Assembly: GCA_949130495.1 (NCBI GenBank)
Contig: OX422215.1
Coordinates: 10,207,302-10,271,301, forward strand
Direction: 5' to 3'
DNA length: 64,000 bases
DNA from: Sambucus nigra
Taxonomy: Eukaryota > Streptophyta > Magnoliopsida > Dipsacales > Adoxaceae
Positions 54,776 to 64,000 of this stretch are shown piece by piece (within the stretch, counting starts at the first letter, position 1; the number at the start of each line of letters is the position of its first letter). A program made the position numbers and the translations under genes. The notes beneath the pieces were generated by a model, which ran no database searches, was not told the origin of the DNA, and saw only the letters and a program-made list of their open reading frames with translations.

Positions 54776-55762
54776 CCGTGACAACTACATATATTGTTTA
54801 TCAATAAAATTATGACATGAGATAATTATAATTGTAGCATAAATTTCATTATCATGGGTTTTACCTAATTGAATTAATTTCATGAATAAAATTATTATCA
54901 ATTTAAATGAAAATATCAATTATTATCCAATATTTTTGAATGAAATATTTATTTTGAATGAAAATATCAATTATTTATAAAATTGATGTCTACTTTTAGT
55001 GTTGTGTATATATGTTAGTCTACTTTTGCTTTTTTTTTTAAATAATCAATTAACCAAATTTCATGATAGTGAATAAGGGTTAATCCTAGCCATTGATTAA
55101 GTGTATTATTAGTAAGTACAAAAATTAAATATGGACTCTTAATCTAGGATATAAGGAGTATTTGTTAGTGTAATAATAATTTAGTGATAAAAACACACTC
55201 GAACACTATCAAGTTTTGACGACACGGGTCTCTAGAAAGAAAAACAAGCATTTCCAAATTAATATTCCCTCTTTCTTGTTTAGTGTCTCGTGAATTGATA
55301 GTATGATTTTAAAAATAGTATACAAAACTAGGTGAGATTTTAGAATTACACGTCGAAATAATACATGTTGTATAATAATAATACAAGTGCATGCTTTGCA
55401 ATCAAAGGTATTTATCTTTATAAGGAAAAAATTATCTTAAAATGATTGGTAGGGAATGTCTATGAGGTGGATGATAATTTATTTGATATTTTATTTTATT
55501 TCTTTTGGTTAGGTTATTAAGACTTTATTTGAATTGATATCTTAGTAATTATTATTTAATATTTATTTTGAGCAATTATCTTATAGTAGGATTATTATCC
55601 TAGAAACAATTCTAACATTCCATGAAGGAAAACTTTTATTGGATGGTTGAAAAGACAATAGTTCCAAATTTATTATATTCCATAACAATTTCATAGTTTC
55701 AATTCATTTTCATTTATTCCCTTAGTGCTACAAAAATAATTTGAATTCATTTCATATGATTT
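54776..55762. other. AT-rich interior of element G, no gene seen
   Basis: About 1 kb with no coding pattern. CACTA elements often keep such spacer after losing TNPD. Confidence 0.5.
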
Positions 55763-56150
55763 CCCACCCCACCCCACCCCACCCCTCCACCACCCCCTCC
55801 CCCACCACACACACACACACCCCACCCCACCCCCTGCCTCCCTCCACCACCCCCTCCCCCACCACACACCACAGACACACACACACACACCCCACCCCAC
55901 CCCACCCCCTCCCCCACCACACACCACCACACGCACACACACACCCCACCCCCTCCCCCACCACACACCACACACACACACACACACACCACCCCACCCC
56001 ACCCCCTGCCCCACCCCTCCACCACCCCCTCCCCCACCACACACCACCACACACACACACACACACACCACCCCACCCTGCCCCCTCCCCCACCCCCTCC
56101 CCCACCCTACCCCACCCCGCCCCACCCCCCACCCCCTTCCCCCCTCCACG
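55763..56150. repeat. C-rich/CA-rich low-complexity tract 2
   Basis: Nearly 390 bp of CCCCACCCC and CACACA blocks with a loose repeat of about 60-90 bp (CTCCCCCACCACACACCAC recurs several times). It is related in composition to 54600-54775. The minus strand is almost pure GGGGTGGGG/GTGTGT. Confidence 0.92.
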
Positions 56151-56159
56151 CACACACAT

Positions 56160-56215
56160 ACACACATATATATATATACACATACACACATAAATATACA
56201 CACAAATATATATAT

Positions 56216-56258
<43 letters not shown>

Positions 56259-56266
56259 TGGACCTG

Positions 56267-56324
<58 letters not shown>

Positions 56325-56340
56325 AGCGTCGAGAGAGAGA
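56160..56340. repeat. (CA/TA)n followed by two long (GA)n runs
   Basis: TATA/CACA mixed repeats (56160-56215), then GA runs at about 56224-56258 and 56272-56323, before the right subterminal repeats of element G. Confidence 0.92.
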
Positions 56341-56406
56341 GAAAGAGATGGAGGGAACGGCGCGGGAGGGAAAAAAGAAGGGGGATAGGGTTTTTGCTGC
56401 GAACAT

Positions 56407-56580
56407 TGTCACGGTCGTGTCAAGGTCTTTGACCGTGACAAGTCCGTGACAATTTTACTTGTCACGGACTTGTCACGGTCAATGACCGTGACAATTCTTT
56501 GTCATGGTCGTGTCAAGGTCAATGACCGTGACATAAAATGCGTGTTTTTTTGTCACGGTCAATGACCTTGACAAGGCTGG
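56407..56580. repeat. Subterminal palindromic repeats, right end of G
   Basis: About five copies of the TCACGGTCATTGACCGTGA-type palindrome occur, the same family as at 52095-52345. They end about 40 bp before the CACTA terminus. Confidence 0.88.
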
Positions 56581-56619
56581 CCGGCTGAAAGGTGACAATT
56601 TGCCCATTTTGGTGTAGTG

Positions 56620-57146
56620 ACAACTGGGATTGAGTCCAGAGAAACGACAACCCCATGTGAGGTCTCCTCCTCAATATAATATAAATGAGTTCACGATCCT
56701 CCCTCGGGGAGTGGCATTGCCACAAGGATCATCTCTTGTCCCGAGATGGAGAACACGATAGTCCTCTCATAACAATCAACCATTGCCCTATAATGCGCCA
56801 ACTAATCCATGCCTAGGATGACGTCATATCCCTCCATATCCAGCACTAGGAGGTCCGCCGCTAGACTCAATCTCCTGACCATAATGTCCACACCCTTACA
56901 AATCGAGTGTATAAGGGACCCACTACCCATCGGTGACTCTACGCACATAAGATGAGTGTCAGTTGTCGCTAATAGGTCGACTGCCTGTGCAAATCTAGTG
57001 GCAATAAACGAGTGCGTCATCCCCGTGTCAAACAAAATACTACCCTCAAGTCCATGAATAGGAAACATACCCGCGACTGTCGGCGGTGCAGGAGGTGCTG
57101 GCTGAAAAGGAATATCACGGACGTTGAACACACGTCCGTACTGCAT
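56620..57146 (-). pseudogene. Element E protease (upstream of the G insertion)
   Basis: The frame 56802-57146 has MFPIHGLEGSILFDTGMTHSF (catalytic DTG intact) and LVLDMEGYDVILGMD. It continues in other frames to MPLPEGGS and HLYYIEEETSHGVVV, with a frameshift near 56690. It is cut at SLDSIPVV by the CACTA element and continues at 52080. Confidence 0.88.
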
Positions 57147-57500
57147 TTGTCCTAGCTGTGGGGCCTATGCTACTGCTGGGGCTAACGGAGCCTGCTGCCC
57201 CTGTTGGGCACCCTATTGTTGTGCCCTCTCTGGTTGTGGACAATTCCTGCTCTTGTGACCCTGCTGGCCACAAGTGAAACACTGACCCAGAAACTGTCTC
57301 TGCCCTTGGCCCTGTTGGCCCTGACATTGGCCCTGTCGACCTTGGCCTTGTTGTCCCCCATTTTGGTTACCTTGGCCCTGTCGGCCCTGAGGGACTGGTT
57401 GCTGGGGACCCTGCTGGCCCTGTCGGTCAAAGTGATGTCTCCCGTGCTTAAACTTCTTGGTAGAGTTCCCTTGTCGGAAATCCTGCCCTAACTGGCCCAC
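57147..57500 (-). pseudogene. Element E gag C-terminus: Gln/Gly-rich region and zinc knuckle
   Basis: A Q/G/R-rich stretch (GQQGPQQPVPQGRQGQG) precedes the CCHC zinc knuckle CFTCGQQGHKSRNC, which fits CX2CX4HX4C exactly. It is followed by a Pro/Gln-rich linker with a stop or frame change near 57160-57215. The knuckle binds genomic RNA in retroelement Gag proteins. Confidence 0.87.
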
Positions 57501-58061
57501 TGTTTGCTGCTATGATGCGCTGCTGCTACTACCTCCATCCACCTTGCCCGGTTGGCTAGGCTCACCTCTCTTATTTCCCTTCGCATGAAAACGGTGATCC
57601 TAATAGTGTAGTAGAGTGGCATTGATGACATCTGTGTAGGTTACCAACGTCGGATTACCGATCAAATGCTGTCTGATTCTCCAGGTTAGGTCCTCCATAA
57701 ATTTTGACTTCTTCCTCTCCTCATTGCTCACCTCGTTTGGCACAAAATTGGCCAAGCAGGTAAACTCCTCCTCATAATCTGCAACTGAGCGATCACCTTG
57801 AACCACTTCGCTGAATTTCTTCCTCATCTCTGACTCCACTGCTGGAGGGAAATACTTGCGGTCAAACCTCACCCAAAACTCAGAAATTGACAAAGTGTCC
57901 CTTTCCTCGGTGGTGGTAACTGACTCCCACCACTGTAAGGCCGCTCTCGACAGACGAAAAGTGGCTAGAATCTGTTTCTGTACCTCGGTGCACTCTAGAA
58001 TGCGCAAGTGGAGCTGGATATTTTTCTTCCAGTTGCACACCTCCACTACATCGGTACTGCC
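57501..58061 (-). pseudogene. Element E gag core, cut by element F
   Basis: The frame 57600-58046 reads NWKKNIQLHLRILECTEVQK, ALQWWESVTTTEERDTL, FWVRFDRKYFPPAVESEMRK and DYEEEFTCLANFVP, a typical Tekay-type Gag core. The frame reads further upstream (STDVVEVCN) to 58061, where the LTR of element F starts. A stop near 57600 precedes the Q/G-rich part. Confidence 0.9.
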
Positions 58062-59195
58062 TGTAATACCCCGTATTTTTGTGATATTTATTTTATGGGA
58101 GTAATTAATTAAATGAGAATTAATTAGGAATTAATCCGGATAAAAATACTAGCGAGATGTGAGTTGGTATTTGACTATATTGAGCATATATGATGTTATA
58201 TGAATATTGAATTATGGAATTTGTCGTGAGATTGTAATATACGGCAATTTGGAAATTTTGTTGAGACGCGTGTGACAGTCGCGTCATGGTGTATAATTAT
58301 TTTAATTATAAAAGTGAATTTAAATTCTATTAACCGTATGGTCGTTTTGAGTGCGCCAACGTGTCCGGAAGGGTCGAGATAGTCAGAAAACACTAGCCGG
58401 GGATTTAGTTTGGGTCCCGGGGTATTTTTAGGCCATACCGGCAACATAAAGGGTAGTTTGGTAATTTTGTATTTATGGGAATTAAAAGTGACGAAAATTA
58501 AGAGTCTTTATCTGATTGGGAATAGACCCACTAAACCCACTAACCAACCCTTAATGACCCAATAAGCTACGGGGGTTATTAGATTAGGTTTCCAAAACTT
58601 TCCAAAAGAAAACCCTAGCCACCATTGGAGAAAAGCTTGGAGAGAGAGAGAAGAAGGGAATTCTGCAGAAAGAGAGAGAGAGCTTCATCAAATCAACACC
58701 AAATTCAGAGACACTCGAGGCAAGTGATTTAATTCTATTTAATTCAGAGAATGTTTCTTCCATGTTAGATAAATTGAAAGATTTACATTTGTTCTTGGAA
58801 GATAAATAAAAACCCATTTTAATTAGACTTAGAACTTGAATTTTGAGGACAAATTGCATGTAGAATAGTATGGAGATGATTATTCTGATGTTAATATATG
58901 TTGGATGTAACAAAAACGGATCTAGAATGGACTTATTGAGGATTTAAAATTCTAGGGTTTATGTTCTTGAAAATTTGGGGGAAAAGGGTAGAGATTTGAT
59001 GAATTAATGATGTTAGGATGTGTTAATTCCTTAAAAGATGTTAGTATATAACCTTAGTATGTTTTAGGATGATTGGAGACCTTAAAACATTGATTGGACG
59101 AATTTTGTTTGAGATTTGAGGTGTTAAAATTGGTGAAAAACGAAACTGGGGAAATCTGGGCCGAAACTGGTCCCTTGTTAGAAGACCTCTCCAGG

Positions 59196-59365
59196 TCGTT
59201 CGAACGAGCTTCTAACGAGTTGACCTTTGACTTCTAACGAGGGTGAAGTTCGTTCGATGGGTTCGTTCGAATGAGATCTCGTTAGAAATCCCACTTCGTT
59301 CGAACGAGATCTCGTTATAAGACTCAGTTCGTTCGAACGAAGTCTCGTTCGAACGAGACTTCGAA
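59196..59365. repeat. TTCGTTCGAACGA palindrome cluster (LTR F)
   Basis: About six blocks based on CGTTCGAACGAG and CTCGTTCGAACGA, with nearby TCTAACGAG and ATCTCGTTA pieces, lie in 170 bp. The cluster starts about 1134 bp from the LTR start, close to the offset of the unrelated cluster in LTR E. Confidence 0.9.
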
Positions 59366-59598
59366 CGAGTTGACAGTTTAGGCTTTTTAGCCTGTTTTGA
59401 TTTCGAGTACCCCGTAACCTTGTGTATAGGTAGAGATAGCCTTTCCTCGATGAGTATTTGATATATTGGGAATGGTTGGGATATAATGAGGAGTCAAACC
59501 TAGAAGTGTAGGTTGAACCTAAGGGAAAATATGAAGTAGGACGTGAGTGTCTATTACGATATGAGCTATTGACGGCCTAATTAATTATATTAACCGGG

Positions 59599-60287
59599 GA
59601 CATATAAATGGTGTAGTATTATATGTCAGTACGAGAAGAGATGTGTACCAATATATTATGGTGATTACTAAGACGTGTGCATACTTAGTATATGTATTGA
59701 TTTATGTGTATGACATACCTACCATACTTGCTATCACGGGAGGTTTGCGTTCGCTTAGGGCCCTCTAATCCTTGTGTTGCCCGGATTTAGACTGGTTACC
59801 TCGATGAACATAGGTCAGAGAAGGACTTATTGGGATGTTAATAAGTCTGCTGATCGTGGGAGCGCAGGTATGTGCGTGACCCATGTGATGTGACTGTGTT
59901 CGCCTCCATTATTTATGATGTTGTTATCTGTGAACTATTCCTGAGAGATTCGGAATATGTGATCCTTATGTACGTGATGTACCGGGATGGATAGCAGAGT
60001 ATGCGTGCACCGCAGCTAGTTCTCGGGGTGCTTGTATTGTATTATATTGTATATTTATGTTGTGGAAAATATACACTTAGTAAAATGGGAACTTTCATAT
60101 GGTATTGTGTGTATAACTATGGAATAACATAAAAGGGATAATCTATAACGAGTTGTATTACTTTTATATGATAACCTGAATTTACGTTAAGCCCCTATTT
60201 AATTGAGATCGTTATAATGTTAATGGGAACCGAGTATTAAGGATATAGCATATGACAGTCTAGCTAGATATGATGTCACTTAGCTAG
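59599..60287. repeat. Scattered perfect short hairpins (LTR F)
   Basis: Perfect arms: GACATATAA/TTATATGTC (59599-59627, loop 11), TACTAAG/CTTAGTA (59666-59690, loop 11), GACTTATT/AATAAGTC (59824-59847, loop 8) and CTAGCTA/TAGCTAG (60260-60287, loop 14). The first two loops are similar (ATGGTGTAGTA and ACGTGTGCATA). Confidence 0.8.
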
Positions 60288-61014
60288 TGGTTTGTGTCAT
60301 TTTAGATGGGTACTTACGTTAGGAGTGCACAGTTAGACGAGAGGTGAGAATTTCATGTGAGTGCACGTCCTAACATGTACTTTACATTTAATGTTTTAAA
60401 TGTTTTTAAAGCACTTGTAGGTTTTTAAAATATCTCCACATTCGGGCTCTGACCCGTTTGCTTTCAAATCTATTTTCTTGTAAAACCATTTTAGCTGCCC
60501 AGCCACAAGGACACCATGCATAGGATACTCATTCAGGTGACGAGCTGTAGTTGTTTGTGGAAGCTACAGGGATTTGCTTTTAGACGCTTCTATCATTTGG
60601 ATTCCATATTCAGTATTCTTCAGTTGTAGGGCATGTTGCCCAAATTCTATTAGGGACATCTCCATTTCAGTTTTCAGACTTTGGCATGTATTAACTCAGT
60701 ATTTATTATTTCGTTACTTATTTTAGTTGTGGGATTTGTTGTGAGGAGTTTTCCTCCGGATTTATTCATATCATGTGATGGTTATTCTATTATTTCGTTA
60801 TGGTTAATGGTGAAATTATTCTTGCTTTAAATCTTTTACTGCATGTTAATCAGACTTTAATGTAAAATTTGACAACTTACTTTTTAAATACTAGGTGGTT
60901 AGTAATAATAAAATGTTTTCGACAGTGATGCTATTAACTGAGCCAACTTGGCATTTTGAATTAATTTAATAAAGGAGTAGCTAACCGGTATTTAATTAGT
61001 CGGGGTGTCACAGG

Positions 61015-61026
61015 TGGTATCAGAGC
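61015..61026 (+). other. Primer-binding site of element F (tRNA-Met type)
   Basis: TGGTATCAGAGC lies two bases after the LTR end. It matches the element A site exactly. Confidence 0.95.
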
Positions 61027-61195
61027 ATCAGGTTCTAGTGTCCTTTAGGATCTGTACGGCTATTATGTTTCCGCTAAGTTTTCTTTGATGTAGAGCCCTA
61101 TATGTTAGGACTGTTGTACTCTTTTTGTGCATGCTACGTTCTTCAGCCATTTTAAGCTTATGACTGAGAACTTATAAACTTCATTCTTATTTCAG

Positions 61196-62420
61196 ATGCC
61201 TCCACGACGTACATGACGAGTTCCCAGGGATGCAACCCCCTAACCCCAGCCCGCTCCAATTCAGGGCATGATGAACGCCGCTGAGGTTGCAGCCATTGTA
61301 GCCCAAGCGGTAAATGTCGCAATTGCCGTAGTTCAGCAGGCACCACCTCAGGCGCCGGTTTCCGCGCCAGTACAGGCGAATGTATTCCCGTCTGCTTGGG
61401 AACGTGTACGTGACACTTTTCAGAAAGCGCATCCGCCAGAGTTTGCAGGTAGCTCAGATGTGGTAGTCTCGAGCCAGTGGAGGAAGGATATGCAGAGGCA
61501 CTTGAGGATGCATGAGTGCACGGATGTTCAGAAGCAGGTGCTAGCTACTTTCAAGCTAGTTGGATCTGCACTGCAGTGGTGGGAGTCTATTACCACCGTG
61601 GAGGAGAGGGATACTCTCACTATTCAGGACTTTTGGGTGCGGTTTGATCGCAAGTACTTTCCGTCCGCTGTTCATACGGAAATGAGGAGGAAATTGATGA
61701 GTCTAAAGCAGGAGGATAAGACCGTGGCCGAGTATGAGGCCGAGTTCACGAATCTGTTGAATATCGTTCCGGATGAGATACCGACATAAAAGAAGAAGAT
61801 TGAGAAATTCACCAACGGGTTGACATGGAGGATCCGTCAGCATCTGTTAGGGAACCTTTCGTTGGCCACTTATTCTGATGTGGTTAACGTTGCTTTGTTA
61901 CACTGCCAGGATCACCGCTTTCATATGGCTGAAGGCAAGAGATCGGGAGAGTCCAGCCATCAGGGCAGGACTGGAGGACATAGTGCTAGTGGGGCACAAT
62001 CTGTTCAGGGGCATAGACAGGGTGAGCAGGGTTCCCAGCAGGGGGATCAGAAGAGGGTCAGATCAGGGAATTATAGGCACGGACAGGGAGGTTTCCGTCA
62101 GGGCCATCAGGGTCAACAGGGGCATAATGGGCAGCAGTTTCAACAGGGCCAGCAGGGCCAGTGGAGGAATGGTAACGTCCACCAGGGCCGGGGGCAGCAG
62201 GGACCGAGAGGAGAAAACTTCCAGGGGAAGTGTTTTGTTTGTGGCAAGACTGGCCATAAACGCCAGGACTGTCCTGATAAGGGCAGGGCCCCGCAGCAGC
62301 AGCAGGGTGCTCGACATGAGCCACAGAGGCCACTTTTTCCACCAGCCCTCCCAGCTCCAGCCCAGGTGCCAGCTCTTCCAGCCATTCCAGCAGTTCCTGT
62401 ACAGCAGGGACAGTTACAGT
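61196..62420 (+). pseudogene. Element F gag
   Basis: The likely start is ATG 61196 (MPPRRT), shortly after the primer site. TGA (61214) and TAA (61241) follow at once, so an alternative in-frame start is ATG 61268. Core: WRKDMQRHLRMHECTDVQKQ, ALQWWESITTVEERDTL, FWVRFDRKYFP. A TAA lies at 61787. Then comes a Gln/Gly-rich stretch (about 61930-62220) and the CCHC knuckle CFVCGKTGHKRQDC near 62230-62270, which is intact. It is in one frame with protease and RT. Confidence 0.92.
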
Positions 62421-63103
62421 ATGGACGTGTCTATAACGTCCACCAGGCAGCAGCTCCGCAGGCACCACCCGCGATTGAGGGTACGTTTCCTATCCATGGC
62501 ACTATGGGTCGGGTTTTGTTTGATACGGGGGCAACACATTGCTTTATAGCCACACATTTTGCGAAAGCCTTAGGGTTGTTAGCTACGGCAGAGAGCACAG
62601 TGACGTGTGTAGACTCACCATTGGGGAGTGGGTCACTCATTTTCTTTATATGCCGGGGAGTAGGGGTAGAGATTGGTAGTCTGGTATTACCTGCAGATAT
62701 GTTGGTATTAGATATGCATGTTCACGATGTGATTATCGGTATGGATTGGCTCACTGATTATAGAGCCATGATTGATTGCTTCGGTGGGAGCATTGTTTTT
62801 GCCATTCCGGGGCAAGAGATGTTTGTAGTGACGATGCCTCGCCCAGAGGGAGGCTCGACCGCTCATTTGTATTACCTAGAGGAGGATACCTCTAAGGAGG
62901 TTGTGATTCCTTTAGATTCGATCCTATTTGTCAGGGAGTATTCGGATGTGTTTCAGGAGATACCAGGCCTACCCCCTAGTCGAGAGATAGACTTTGTTAT
63001 AGACCTATTGCCAGATACGAGACCTATAGCACGCGCACCGTACCGTATGGCTCCGGTAGAGATGCGAGAGCTACGAGATCAGATAGAGCAGCTGTTAGGT
63101 TAG
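62421..63103 (+). pseudogene. Element F protease and linker
   Basis: TFPIHGTMGRVLFDTGATHCF carries the intact DTG active site. Conserved DMLVLDMHVHDVIIGMDWL follows, and then the linker into RT (YSDVFQEIPGLPPSREIDFV, ARAPYRMAPVEMRELRDQI). TAG at 63101-63103 interrupts at LLG*GFIRR. The protease domain itself has no stop. Confidence 0.92.
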
Positions 63104-64000
63104 GGCTTTATTCGCAGGAGTACCTCGCCTTGGGGCGCTCCAGTTTTGTTTGTGAAAAAGAGGGATGGTTCATTGAGATTGTGTGTGGACTACCGAGAAT
63201 TGAATAAGGTCACGATACGGAATAAATATCCGTTGCCTCGAATCGATGACTTATTTGACCAGTTGAGAGGAGCTTCTTTCTTCTCAAAGATTGATTTGAG
63301 ATCGGGATACCATCAGTTGCGTATCAGGGAGGAGGATGTCTCGAAGACTGCGTTCTTGTCGAGATATGGTTCTTACGAGTTTCGGGTTATGCCTTTTGGT
63401 TTGACAAACGCTCCAGCAGTCTTTATGGACTTGATGAACAGAGTGTTCAGGGATTTCCTAGATCAGTTTGTCATTGTCTTCATCGATGATATTCTGGTTT
63501 ACTCCCAGACAGAGGAGGAGCACGCCGAGCATTTGAGGCAAGTTTTTCAGACACTACGTCAGAACGAGTTGTATGCAAAGTATGAGAAATGCGGGTTTTG
63601 GCTGAAGGAGGTCCAGTTTTTGGGACATATTATTTCCGACCGGGGAATATCTGTTGATCCGGGGAAGGTATCCGCGGTGAGGGAGTGGGGGCAGCCCACG
63701 ACACCAACGGAGATTCGTAGTTTCTTCGGTCTAGCAGGATACTACAGGAGGTTCATCCGGGGATTCTCGAAGATTGCAGGTCCTTTGACACATTTGACTC
63801 GTAAAGGTGTGCCATTCATCTGGAGTGATGCCTGTCAGTTGGCATTCGATGAATTGAAGGATAAATTGACCTCAGCACCTGTGTTAGCATTGCCGAGACC
63901 GGGAGTTGAGTATTTAGTTTACACCGATGCGTCCTTGCAAGGACTTGGAGGTGTATTGGAGCAGGAGAGTCAGGCCATAGCTTATGCTTTCCGTAAGCTA
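63104..64000 (+). CDS. Element F reverse transcriptase and start of RNase H (partial)
   Basis: About 299 codons are open to the window end, in frame with gag after the TAG. Motifs in order: [55 protein letters not shown], active site [12 protein letters not shown], thumb [15 protein letters not shown], connection [19 protein letters not shown], then RNase [13 protein letters not shown] with its first Asp. All visible RT catalytic residues are present. Expression would need read-through of the TAG or an earlier mRNA form. Confidence 0.92.

Larger units (their letters stand above)
52081..56619 (-). mobile_element. Element G: CACTA (En/Spm-like) transposon, about 4.5 kb
   Basis: The right end on the plus strand is GGTGTAGTG, that is CACTACACC inward, the CACTA signature. 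The left end shows related sequence (CCAAATCTGCCCATTTGTCA), but the terminal CACTA bases are missing. Both ends carry clusters of a palindromic subterminal repeat. Inside is a spliced TNPA-like gene on the minus strand. I see no TNPD-type transposase, so it is non-autonomous. It splits the protease-RT linker of element E. Confidence 0.85.
46370..58061 (-). mobile_element. Element E: Tekay-like Ty3/gypsy, split by G and F
   Basis: The 3' LTR (46370-49168) and minus-strand integrase, RNase H, RT, protease and gag are present. pol is interrupted by CACTA element G (52081-56619). gag ends abruptly at 58061, where the LTR of element F begins. The rest of gag, the primer site and the 5' LTR are outside the window. 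Integrase ends in a chromodomain-like tail. The proteins are closely similar to those of element F. Confidence 0.92.
58062..61012 (+). repeat. 5' LTR of element F (2951 bp)
   Basis: The LTR runs from TGTAATACCCCG to CGGGGTGTCACA, with inverted ends. The left flank is gag of element E; the right side is the primer site. It contains a purine-rich leader-like stretch (58615-58680), a CpG palindrome cluster (59196-59365) and several hairpins (59599-60287). No coding capacity. Confidence 0.92.
58062..64000 (+). mobile_element. Element F: Tekay-like Ty3/gypsy (plus strand), runs off window
   Basis: A complete 5' LTR, a tRNA-Met primer site, gag, protease and RT lie in a single frame, with four premature stops (61214, 61241, 61787, 63101). 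It continues past 64000 in RNase H. It sits in the gag of element E, so it is younger than E. It is the best preserved retroelement in the window. Confidence 0.93.

Noticed and set aside
54506..54807. Cys/Val/Gly- and Pro/His/Thr-rich proteins
   Set aside because: They are translations of (CA)n and C-rich tracts in different frames.
55691..56203. Frames of 100-170 codons rich in Val/Cys/Gly or Pro/His
   Set aside because: Low-complexity DNA is open in many frames; no evidence of a gene.
61878..62640. Alternative frames over element F gag (223 codons plus, several minus)
   Set aside because: The Gln/Gly-rich gag region is open in several frames by composition; the zinc knuckle and DTG motif fix the true frame.

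Overview
The window is plant nuclear DNA made almost entirely of transposable elements. I see no host gene that I can defend, no rRNA or tRNA gene, and no bacterial-type signal. The evidence is long plant LTRs, Ty3/gypsy and Ty1/copia polyproteins, a CACTA transposon, Helitron-like 3' ends, foldback elements and many microsatellites. It looks like an intergenic heterochromatic block of a large-genome seed plant, probably a eudicot. The species cannot be told from the sequence alone. || Layout, left to right. Element A (before 1 to 9828, minus strand) is a chromovirus-like (Tekay/Del type) Ty3/gypsy element with 2.7 kb LTRs, no recognisable gag, and a 1.3 kb tandem duplication inside pol. It interrupts the protease of element B (9829-15384, plus strand), a second Tekay-like element with many stop codons. 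Element C (15873-34803, minus strand, about 18.9 kb) is a Tat-lineage (Ogre/Retand-like) element. It has 2.1 kb LTRs, gag, protease, RT, two RNase H regions and integrase, plus two extra genes on the opposite strand, each with its own TATA box: a six-exon plant-mobile-domain gene and a DUF7745-like gene. A minisatellite of about 47 bp lies beside its 3' LTR. Positions 34804-38676 hold two foldback (MITE-like) elements, two Helitron-like 3' ends and AT-rich filler. Element D (38677-46369, minus strand) is a SIRE-like Ty1/copia element whose 5' LTR is cut after about 97 bp by element E (46370 onward, minus strand, Tekay-like). E is split by a CACTA transposon G (52081-56619), which carries a spliced TNPA-like gene. 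In its gag, E is also cut by element F (58062 to beyond 64000, plus strand), the best preserved Tekay-like element. || How the parts fit: the window records at least two insertion nests (A in B; F and G in E, and E in D). gag, pro, RT, RNase H and integrase would make each retroelement's particle and cDNA integration machinery, but every pol here carries stops, frameshifts or lost catalytic residues. Most elements are therefore probably non-autonomous now. || The most unusual signal is structural. All four Tekay-like LTR families, and the minisatellite of element C, carry runs of short hairpins in which the arms change from unit to unit but stay complementary, while the loop or spacer stays constant. 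In the LTRs these runs sit at a similar relative position (roughly 52-84% of LTR length). LTRs E and F also carry unrelated CpG palindrome clusters at nearly the same LTR offset. I know of no named description of this pattern, but I could not search.
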